A stretch of DNA of 64,000 nt from Hyaloperonospora brassicae (lineage: Eukaryota > Oomycota > Peronosporomycetes > Peronosporales > Peronosporaceae): NCBI GenBank assembly GCA_947650285.1, contig CANTFL010000389.1:372001-436000 (forward strand). The letters run 5' to 3'. The position numbers and the translations under genes were made by a program. Shown piece by piece: positions 54,967 to 64,000 of this stretch. The notes beneath the pieces were generated by a model. It did no database searches, was not told where the DNA came from, and was given only the letters and a program-made list of their open reading frames with translations. Position 1 is the stretch's first letter. Each line of letters begins with the position of its first letter.

Positions 54967-56370
54967 TTACTTGACCCTTGTACGAAAAAGGACGTCCGTA
55001 ACCCAAGTCCGCTTGGGGTCCACACTGAAAATCTCCCATAGGAGGCGGCCGGTAGTAGTACTGTAACGGTAGTAGTCGGAGGTGTTAGGGGTACGGCACA
55101 TCGGTAGTACCCTGATCCTTTCAAAATGACTTTGCAACAAGTGACTCAAATTAACGTAAGCCGTGGCCACAAACAGGCGCAAATAGCAATACGATAGTCC
55201 AAAATGTAAAAATCGTACGAAAGGTTTCATGCCATGGGCGAGTGCATAAGGCAATTACCAATGCGAGGAGGGAACTTGGCCAAGTAAGCCGTCGCAAAAA
55301 ATGGAGCCACAGAATAATGCAGGACAAAAAATTTCCATTGCATACCGGAAGAGGGGTCCGCGGGTAGGCGAAGGTATAGAGTGCCGCAATGTAACTGGAG
55401 TAGCCAACCAATAAAGTGCGGAATGGCAGGGGAAACCCTAAAATACCGCATCTCCAGGTCGACCTGGCAATCCAGCTTCAGGCAGGGGTCCGGTAGGCTG
55501 AAAATGCCTTAGATGGAGAGCAGAGAGCTAAGTCAGGAGTTGCCGCAATGTGATACTGGAATGACGTAGTCTGCGGATGGCCAAGTCTTGAGAAAACTTG
55601 TCGGTATGGATACAAACAACAGCGTGAACCTGAGCTCGAATACCAAGAAGGTACGACGAAGCGTTATTAAACCGAATATCATTCCGATGAACCCAAAGAC
55701 AGCGAAGAATGACCGCTCGAACAATATGAAAAATCACTAAAATGCTGTATCCATACGTCAGCTGTGCACCCGGTTTTGGCACCACATGGAATAGCAGATC
55801 CGACCGCCAGTCGAGCGGGGAACCAAACAGAGGTGTAAAATGATTGCGCCAGGGGGACCAAACTTGATTCGCAAAGGGACAGTACCAAAAAAGATGAGGA
55901 GCCGTCTCCAGAACACCACATTCATGATGACAAATAATGGCAGCCCCGGGAAGGTGTTGTAACCGGTATCCCAGATAGAGAGCGTTGTGCGGGAGACGGT
56001 AAAGAAATTCGGCATTAACCGGCAGTAAATGTTTCCGCATCATGAAGTCTCGAGTCCACATAGCAGGCGGTGGGCCCGAGTCGAGGCCCAAACGGTACAG
56101 CGACAACACGGGGGCGGCCGCTTTATCAATAAGATTTCGAATGCGCGCCACAATAAGGCCAGCCAAGTCAAAAGCACCAAAACGCCAGCAATGAAATGCG
56201 CTGAAATAGCGAGGTGTTTTAATCGGGCCGATAGGGTAAGTACATAAAGGCGCCGAAAAGCAGTGAATACGAGACAGAAAAGCAGAACAAGCTTCAATTC
56301 CAGAGACTCGCACCTGCTGAAGGAGCGGAGATAGAGGGAGAGAGTAGTCCCCGTAATCGAAGGACCACAA
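54967..56370 (-). pseudogene. LINE-B ORF2 C-terminal zinc-binding region
   Basis: The 280-codon frame 56370-55528 carries WTRDFMMRKHLLPVNAEFLYR, then HHECGVLETAPHLFWYCPFA and NQVWSPWRNHF: the C/H pattern (C-x-x-H-type) of the zf-RVT region after LINE RT. Downstream frames (55451-54967) are aromatic-rich (FHIVRAV, FVLHYSVAPFF) and may be the last part of the protein, after a frame change. Confidence 0.7.
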
Positions 56371-56527
56371 GTGCCAAACAAATCATAGGACAGATGAAGT
56401 TCGAGCTCGTCTACGAGAGTCGTCAATACGGACCGCCGGTAATTCTAAGCCAGTGGGCGTCCAGTAGTTTCTGAAGTGGGGTCAGTATTGACAAGTAACG
56501 GCGTGGTAAGTTTGTCAAACTAATTAT

Positions 56528-58221
56528 TCATGCGGATGACCGATGGGCGTAGACGGGAATGCCAGAAAAATAGGGCCGAATGCCAGTAGGGCCTGAGATC
56601 TGACCAGCGGCGAGGCGACGACGACATTGGAGAACCGGGGCCGGTCGCAATTGGCGCTTAAAGTATGTCAACATCATGTCCATAATAGAGATAGCTTGAT
56701 CGCACAGGCGAATGACAGGGTCCACCCTCGTGGGAAGGCCCATAAAAGTGTGAGCCCTGGCCGCCAAAATAACTTTGCATAGCATATGGGCTTGTAAGCT
56801 ATGGACCACGTCGCAGACCGTAGTGAGGCCTAAGCCGCCTTGTCCAGGGGTAAGAAACCACCAGTCTTTAGAAAAAGCAATTTTAGACTTATCCTTGCAT
56901 ATAAAGCGCGATATGAGGCGGGTGACTTGATCTTGAAAACCAGTCGCGGGAACGCGACAGACACTGGCCGAGTACCAGAGTATGTGTAAAATAATTTGCT
57001 GCAGAATCACCACTTGAACCCGAAGGATGCGCGCGCGATGAGACCAAAGGGAACAGCGCATCTGCATGTCGGCCAGCAAATGCTGGAGCCGGTCGGTAGG
57101 GCAAAGCAGAGGTCCATAGTAACTACCAAGGAGCGTAGTCCGCCCGCAGAAAACCACGACATCAACTCTCAATTGTTCGAGGTTGAGAAGAAGAGGCTCA
57201 GAGTACTCAGATCAGGGCCGAAATGGCAGCACCACTGTCTTTTCCTCATTGAGCCGCATGCCGGTCGCCGAACCAAGAATCTTGACGTAACCGAGAAAGT
57301 CTGGAGATAGGCGAAGGTCGTGCAGCAGACCGGTACAGTCGTCTGCAAAACTGATTACCGAATGCGTCGAAGAACCACGACGGAGTCCTTTAACCTATAG
57401 GTTGACGCGAAGATATTTCAGAAAAGGCTCAATAAAAAGGACAAATAACGCCGGCGATAAGGGGTCTCCCTGGCGAACCCCTGCCCCTCATTCAAACGGA
57501 GCCAAAAAGCAGCCGTTGAACATCAAGGTAACAAGGGTGTTGGGATATAGAACCTGTATTCAACGCCGAAAGATAGACCCGAACCCAAAGTGCATAAGCA
57601 CCATGTCTAAAGCCGGCCAAACTACGCTATCAAAAGCTTTGGCGAAATCAAGTAAAACAGCTTCAGCCGGTGAAGCGGAATCTGAATATAGGGAAGCCAG
57701 CGCTTGGAACCGAAGATGGGCTGTCCGAATGTCGTGCCCCGGCACATATCTATATTGATCCGAATGCAAGAGAGAGCCCATAAACCCGACCAAGCCGGTG
57801 AGCTAGAGATTTTATGTCCCAATTTTGCGTCCACATTAAGGAGGGAATAGGGCGATAATTGCTGGGCGACGAGCGATCGCCCTTTTTATATACCAGCGAA
57901 ATTTAAGCTCGTCGCTGGAAATTAGTCATCCTGCCCTTAAAAATGGACGCCTTAGACCATCTCGAAAATGCGTTTCTAAATGGGCAAGTCGACGTGGTAG
58001 TAATCAAGCGGCAAGCCGTCCGGTCCTGGCGTCTTACCGAGCGCGGTGTGTTTCAGAGCCCAAAAGAAGACGTTTGCTGTTAAGGGGCTGTCCAAATAAG
58101 CCCTGTCTGTCGGAGTCAAGCGTGTGTAGTGTGCTCTAACAACCGAGAAAGACCCATGCGGTCCCAAGTAGGCCGCGCATGCTGGTATTCGCGGGAAGGC
58201 GAGCAGTATATACCAGACCAA
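56528..58221 (-). pseudogene. LINE-B reverse transcriptase
   Basis: In order: FFWALKHTALGKTPGPDGLPLDYY (RT motif 0-1), LRFQALASLY, VLLDFAKAFDSVVWPALD (catalytic Asp), GVRQGDPLSPALFVLFIEPF region near 57480-57410, FADD at 57338-57349 (active site kept), then RILRVQVVILQQIILHILWYSASVCRVP, and SKDWWFLTPGQGGLGL. Frame changes near 57540, 57800-57970 and 57200. Confidence 0.8.
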
Positions 58222-59470
58222 TATTCGTTAAATGTAGAACAGGTAGAGTCCAAATCGTCCGCCGAGTCCACAGGGATAGGTGATTTGTGGAGAACCTGGG
58301 GGGTCGAAAAAAATCGTGAGCAACGCTCAGTAGCTTGAATGTCGGAGGAGAATTTGCACCGAGAAGCTAACTGCGCGGACTCTTCTAAGTTTACGGATAG
58401 GGTCGCCTTCGCAGAGACAATAGCGGAAGAAAGATCCACCGAAGGGTCCAAAGCCTGCCGATGGCGAATTCGGTTGACGGTTAGGTGGAGATCTTCGATA
58501 GCACGTAGACGTGCATTCTTTTGGACGAGAAACAACCCGCGAAGAAAGATGGAGTCTTGCCGTTTATGCTCTTCGAGCAAGCATCCGGGATTGGAGCGCC
58601 GCAACATTGGATGAAATGACGCAGCAAGTCGGAATAAGGAAGTACGTAAATATTCCTGAGCCTCAGGCAAGTGGATAACCCATGAAGGGCAGTTCCAAGG
58701 AGCACGGTCCGGAGGCTTAAAGGTATTGGAGTCGAGACTTAAGGATAAACCAATGTGATCCCCCGTTCCAGATTGAGCGTTAAAATCGTGGAATACCGTG
58801 TTAAAAACGGAGCGAAAATGTCCATAATTTACAAAAAGATAGTCTATGCGAGAAGCACGGGTCGGACCGGTGAACTCTTGAACGTCGGGATGCTGAAGGC
58901 GCCACGGGTCGACCAATCGTAATGCCGACATCCAACTAAGTAACTAGTCCCGGCCTTGAAGGCGAGCCCGATTGGTTGAATGGACCTGGTCCAATTGAGT
59001 GGAAAGAACCGTATTGAAGTCTCCCATAACAATGTGGTCGGCGTCATCCTCGAAGTGACGAGGTAGGGCCGAAAAAAATTGCGGGCGGTGCTCCGGGAAG
59101 GCAGGGGCATATATGACATGAATGTAGGTACGAATCGAGTATAGAGTTCCCGCAACCAGTACATAGCGGGAGAGAAGCAGAGAAGAACTGACGTAGCGGG
59201 AAGTAACATCGTGAAGGAACGAATTGGACAGGTTGGGGTTATAATCAATCTCACACCCGCCAGCCTAGTGAAGGAGGTCATGTTGTCTTGGGACCAGTAA
59301 ATTGAATTGAGCCGGGATGCTGTTTGCCAGAGGTATTTGAATCTATCAAAGCTCTTAATTCCGGTAAAACGGGTCTCTTGGAGGCCGACCAGGTGGAAAT
59401 TGCTGGAAAAATATTTCAAAGTCGAAAGCGTGATGGCATTGCAGCCATTGGCGTTAATCGAATAGCCCCG
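58222..59470 (-). pseudogene. LINE-B AP-type endonuclease and linker
   Basis: NANGCNAITLSTLKYFSS then FHLVGLQETRFTGIKSF (QET), after a frame change VIYAPAFPEHRP and HIVMGDFNTVLSTQLDQ (GDFN near 59020), then RASRIDYLFVNYG and the SDH-equivalent GTGDHIGLSL. These are the catalytic blocks of EEP-type nucleases that nick target DNA. The region 59471-59827 upstream is a spacer without motif. Confidence 0.8.
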
Positions 59471-59827
59471 AAGGGCCCAAGATTCCTCTGAGTAAAGCGT
59501 TAGGTTGGGGTCCCACAGCGGTGGCTCAATCCTTCAAAAAGACAAAAGTGTCTTGAAGATCGACTGGGACCACCGTCCTTAAAATTCGGTCCAAAAGCGG
59601 AGGCAGTGTGATGGGCGCCAAGCTTTATTTGTCCCAAAGAAGCCAAAGAGGGTGGGGCAGGGCAGGCTCTGACTTGCCAAGAATGGATCCTGATTGAAGG
59701 GGATCCATATAGATGCTGGGTGCAATGGTTTGGAGTGCTAAATCAAACTCAGCCAATTTAACTTGACCCAGTAGTGGTCCTGATCCTGGCAATAATTGGC
59801 TGAGAATTGACTAATAGTCCAAGTCAG

Positions 59828-61505
59828 CTAGTGCAGGATACAACGTGACAATCCTCGCCGAAAGTTTGCCTTCGTCCGACAAAGGGTAATGGCGCGTGGC
59901 AGCAACTTGAAGCACTGCATGACCAAACACCTTCGCGCGGAGGTATTACAAGTTGCCAGAAGCTTTGGTGTATAACAGAACACGCAGAAAACTCGGTTGG
60001 GCTTGAAACGTGGACATGACGGTATCGGGATCAGTCTCAGATTTCTAAGTGCGCAAAAATCATCGACCACAGCACAAAGCTCGTGAAGTGTCAAGTGCTC
60101 CACCGAGCCTTGATAGACGGCCGAATTAACGATCCTTTCAGAAACGGCAGCAAGTTCCACATAGGAACTGACTGAACGAGGAGGATCAAGAGATCAATCC
60201 CAGAGGAGGATCAAGCGATCGATTCCAGAGGAGGATGTCTTGATCCGGAGGAATCGAGCCGCCAGATCCTTCGCTGAGCCATTCGTAGGAATCGACCGAG
60301 AAAATGTACGGAAATTTCAACTGAGAGGGAGGAAGAGTCGCCAACTGAACGACCCTTGCAGGGATGGGCCCGAAGACCAGACACTTGGCCCGTTTGATAC
60401 GGGCAGGGGCAAATGAACCCGAGTCAATAGCGCCGACCGAAAAAGCAGGTGCTGGTCCAGTGGGTCGTATAGATTTAGAGCGAACCGTTATTGCCGACTC
60501 CACATCATCCATGTCACCAGAATGGCCGGAATCCGAGTCAGACGAACCCATTCTAGTTGGCGCATCGTCAGGTTCGGGTACGGCAGTCATGGAGCTATTT
60601 TCGTCTGAGTCGCTGTCATTATCATACGCAGGCGGAGTAGCCCCGTCAGCTGGTAACGGGTAGGTAGCTGTAGCTGGAACCTTGCTGTCCGACTGATTCG
60701 TCGCACGTAAGGCTGCAATAAATGGTGGAACGGTGCGGTTAAACTCCCCTAAGCGACGGTGCACCACAGCAAAGCATTGACCAGTGGTCTAGATTTGGCG
60801 GAGAGAGGTGCGCTTATCCATCATAACAGATGGTAAAGGCGACTTTTGGTTGAAGTACACCCGGCGGTTGCGAGAGCGCAGACCACCGATCACCTGAGCC
60901 GGTGTAATATAAACCGGCGGAGTGCCCCGACGGAAAAACCATTCATAGATGAGCCCATCCGACACGTCGTCGGGTAGGTGCTGAAGATCAACGTAGTACC
61001 AATGGGAGTATTTGGAGTCCGTTTAAACCTTGAAAGAGCGACCGCAAATCGATACACTTATTCCCCCCAATTTCGTACACACTTCCCGATCAGTACACAT
61101 AAAGCTAATACCGGCGTTACGGATTGTTTTGAAGTCCCGTTAGTTCGCAAGGCTCTCCGTCCACAAAAGGGATTGAGTCGACGAGCCAAGAGACGTCATA
61201 ATTTCGGTGTCGGAAAACGTGGACGAAAGATCACGGGCAGGTATCCACATGGGTAGACATAGTTCAGGCGAAACTTGTTGATGCACGCCCGCGAGGGCGG
61301 CACAACGCTTGTCACACACAGCGCGATTAGGGTTCAGCAAGACACTTTCGGACTTCGCAAAGGCAGCGTCTGTTGGGCGAGAAAAGTCCACTCGAGGGGC
61401 GGCTGTCTGCCAGGCCTGACGCCATTTTTTATCCCGTGGACCGCCACTGCCCCTACTGATTAGGAGTAGACGACGCGACGACGAAATAGAACCGGCAATG
61501 TACAA
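59828..61505 (-). pseudogene. LINE-B ORF1
   Basis: Minus-strand frames 61505-61140, 60767-60186 and 60160-59828 broken by frame changes. The middle part has Ser/Asp-rich acidic clusters (NDSDSDENSS, SSDSDSGHSGDMDD) and FPYIFSVDSYEWL. No zinc knuckle seen. Called ORF1 from its place upstream of the endonuclease. Confidence 0.5.
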
Positions 61506-61520
61506 ATGTACAGCTGACTA

Positions 61521-62255
61521 AGGGGTGGGCGAGAAGAGGAAGATGCGAAGCACCCTTCTATGCCCGCGTAACACCAGACAGCGGTAGAGACGAGATCGCG
61601 CCAGATGGGAAGTACCACCTATACACCGCAGGAGCCAGTCACGCGGCAGAGACGATAGAAAAGATCCAGAAACCAAAAAAAAGAAAGGGGAAGGCGGAAG
61701 CCGCAGCTCTAGTGTCGAGGACACCTAAGCAAACATTGGTCGAATATACCTCATTACCCGGACCAAGTGAAAGTACAGCCCACCTCTGAGTGTTCTCCTC
61801 ACTCCACGTAGGTAAAACTTTTCAACGACCACGCCCGTTCGGCCTAGCTTCCAGGTACGTGTAACAACTAACACCTCTCGATGCTAGTGTCGTGCTTCAA
61901 AGGTAGTTGGGGCCAACCCAGTCGATTCCTTTCGGAGAAGACTTAGCGCGAACTCAGGTTACGTAGCCGGGATGAGATTCCAGTAAAGACTGTAGGCGCC
62001 TAACTGACTAGGTAGCAAGAGGGTCGGAGGCTGAAGGCTGAGGCGCAGCACGACCCGAGGAGGGACGTAGAGCGAAGGCTTGCAGGCGAACGAACATAGA
62101 AAGAGCAAGCGTGGGCTTATCTCTGTCCACTTGTGCGGCAGCTCGCAAATTGAGGAGTGTAAAGAAGTTTGAGCGTGCGCCTTGGTCGATGCGTCGTCGC
62201 CCTTTTTACCTCTTTATTATTGCATTGATGCAATTCATATGCGCTTGTCGGGCCT
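61521..62255. other. No supported gene; possible LINE-B 5' UTR
   Basis: GC-balanced, purine-rich in parts; short minus ORF 61724-61518 without motif. Could be the 5' UTR of LINE-B followed by the 3' flank of the gene to the right. Confidence 0.4.
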
Positions 62256-64000
62256 CTATCTGTCAGCTTGCGTTGCTTTCATGGACTCGGTTTGTTTCTG
62301 TTTAGCAACACCATTGCGATACTTTGCAGCTGCCGCAGCTTCTTCTGCAAACTTTTAAGCATTAGCTTGAGCCGCCTCTGTTCGAGTCTTTTTGACTTGC
62401 GTAAGATTCTTGGCCGCCACATCGGGTGCGACGAGCTTGCGGATTGCAGTCAATTGAATGCTAGAGTGCGGAATCGATGGAACAACTTTCAGAATAGGCG
62501 CATCGACAGGAATAGGCATTTCAATGGCTCGTATTTTTTCGCGTCTGCGGCAGGTGCGTCCACAACAGAGCGTTCTCAACGAAAATACTTTGTGCTGAGA
62601 CACGCCGTGTAAGGCAGTCCAGGCAGTCGACTGGATGATGTAGGTAGTGTAAAGAAACACGACCGAAGTATGATCATCAACCGATACACTCAACTGCCGT
62701 TCGACACGAAAACCGGTGGAGATTCAACGGTGTCAAAAGTGATAATCCAGCGGTGAGGTCCAAAGTCAATCACAGTAGAATCTCGTGGTGTGATCTTGAC
62801 GATGGAAGCGTTCTGCCGCCATGCTGACCCACTGTCGCACAGTATCTGCGTCCAAGTCGAAGCGATTTAGTACATACATCTGATACAACAGGGACAATCC
62901 TACAGCATCGTAGTCGTTCGACGCCCACTTCTGTGCGAGTGAGTCAGACGCTTTTAGCTTTGTATAAACACGTCCAAACCGAAACGACTGGTTAGTCGTG
63001 CGGTCAAGCTGCTTGAAATGTGTAAATGCGAATTTTGCTATTGGAGAACGCGCAGAACAAACAATTTGTTGAGCGCTGCTAGCAATATCTTTACTCGAGC
63101 TGCAAATCGTCGTCGATATTGGCAGCTAGTTAGGTCCGACAGAAATGGAGCCGGGTTTAGCTTCAAGTAGCACGAACCCAGTAGGCAGGAAGGCGTATAA
63201 ACGGTAACTAAGCTTATTGCGTTCAATGTTTCACATAACGTCCTACTCAGCACCAGTATGCGTCATCGTGATTAAGCGGGGGGACTCCGTCAAATGGATG
63301 CGCTGAGTCGACCATAAGTGCAGCGTTCGGTGTTTGAACGGAGTGAGCATTCGCTGGAATTCGTCAAGGCGCAAGTAATACGAGCGACGCGCGCATCGAT
63401 ACTATTCGCTATATCGAACCTCGTCTCTATAAATCGTCTTTGCCGTTGAAGCACCGGGATTCGTAGGTAAATCGCCAGCCAAGTTGGACTTAAGACGGCT
63501 TACTCCGTCGGTGGACCAAACTGACGGCTGAGGCAGATCAGTTGTAGGCGACCGAGGAGATGGATGAACCGTAGGAGCAACAGGTGGGGCCGTGCTAGAG
63601 GTAGACACGGCCTGAGCTGATGCTGGCTGCGAAGGTGGCGTTCGTGGTGGTTGCGCTTATCTCATATCCCCGTCAGGATCGGTACTGGTCGCGTCCCCCA
63701 TGAAATCCATACGATTGTCCCAAAGAGTCGCAAAAACGAGAAGGACCGCGTCCCGATCTTGATCGTTCGTAAACAAGCACACTTCCAAGGTGCCCAAATC
63801 GATCGAAGAGTTGCTTGTGCGGTCGGCCGCAAATCAGGATGTGCGGCACCTCTTCTTTGTATCTCAGCTGCAGTTGCTGTCGCCTCGCTAATGACATGTA
63901 TTACGAGCAGAACGTCGCCACAATTGCGACTGCATACGTCCTATGTGACTTGCTACTGGCACGTATTGCCTATATTCTTACTCGAAGCACTGGCCGCTGA
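62256..64000 (-). pseudogene. Unidentified host gene, nonsense-riddled, runs off right edge
   Basis: Read from the right edge: a hydrophobic stretch (TYAVAIVATFC), RRQQLQLRYKEEVPHILICGR, a Pro/Ser/Thr-rich part (STAPPVAPTVHPSPRSP), then one frame from about 63608 to 62790 with stops near 63402, 63247, 63238 and 63130 (RSYYLRLDEFQRML, YAFLPTGFVLLEAKPGS, HFKQLDRTTNQSFRFGRVYTK, NDYDAVGLSLLYQMYVLNRFD). After two frame changes comes PHRWIITFD, SVSVDDHTSVVFLYTT and a Lys/Ala-rich tail with a TAA at 62355-62357, continuing KFAEEAAAAAKY to TAG 62256. The product would exceed 500 residues. VPHILICG faintly recalls the first strand of RCK domains of K+ channels, but this is not enough to name it. Part of it is repeated at 597-757. 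Confidence 0.5.

Larger units (their letters stand above)
54950..61520 (-). mobile_element. LINE-B: non-LTR retrotransposon
   Basis: About 6.5 kb, minus strand: ORF1 (61505-59828), endonuclease, RT, post-RT and zinc-binding C-terminal region. Coding parts are long but separated by frame changes and stops. No RNase H seen after the zinc-binding region, unlike LINE-A, so they are different lineages. 5' and 3' ends not sharply defined. Confidence 0.8.

Noticed and set aside
63815..63900. RCK domain of a potassium channel
   Set aside because: VPHILICG is suggestive after a hydrophobic stretch, but no further strand of the fold and no pore filter are visible.
1..64000. CRISPR array, bacterial operon, riboswitch or replication origin
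   Set aside because: No regularly spaced identical repeats, no bacterial gene organisation; the content is eukaryotic throughout.

Overview
This window looks like a repeat-rich stretch of an oomycete (Peronosporales-type: Phytophthora or downy mildew) nuclear genome. The evidence is indirect but consistent: a eukaryotic 5S rRNA gene, a short GT-AG intron, an ankyrin-DHHC palmitoyltransferase, an M13 metallopeptidase with an Inr/FPR-like start region, chromodomain Ty3/gypsy elements whose LTRs begin TGTAACGGGG, and LINEs, one with an RNase H of the NNIAEY type known from oomycete LINEs. The genus cannot be fixed from the sequence alone.

Layout. 1-1093: patchwork of three gene fragments (DHHC copy, fragment of the right-edge gene, a signal-peptide-like relic). 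1094-15693: AT-rich desert with an LTR relic and palindrome (3625-3880), GATC-rich degenerate arrays (8030-10440) and a 216-bp foldback (12362-12577). 15694-17060: two solo LTRs around a protease relic. 17545-21345: host island with a broken ankyrin-DHHC gene converging on the only clearly intact host gene, an M13 zinc metallopeptidase. 21574-26059: LINE scrap, a lone 5S rRNA gene and an unidentified decayed gene. 26266-34253: complete but decayed chromovirus (element 1), TSD ATTAG. 34259-39368: AT-rich desert. 39369-39710: second copy of the signal-peptide-like relic. 39840-53960: a minus-strand LINE (LINE-A) interrupted by a solo LTR (42362-42818) and by a second chromovirus (element 2, 45615-53374). 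54092-54484: solo LTR of the element-1 family. 54950-61520: second minus-strand LINE (LINE-B). 62256-64000: unidentified, nonsense-riddled host gene running off the right edge.

Most interesting signals. (1) Both chromoviruses carry a long ORF antisense to gag-pol, between the chromodomain and the 3' LTR and overlapping the chromodomain; in element 2 it is open for 433 codons although pol on the other strand has seven stops. (2) Element 1 is packed with short near-perfect inverted repeats (arms 7-13 nt, loops 0-9) through LTRs, both sense genes and the antisense gene; element 2 shows this in its LTRs and gag. (3) Element 2 has nearly identical LTRs but a heavily nonsense-mutated pol with no frameshift, which suggests an already defective copy was mobilised in trans. 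All similarity statements are by eye; no searches were run.
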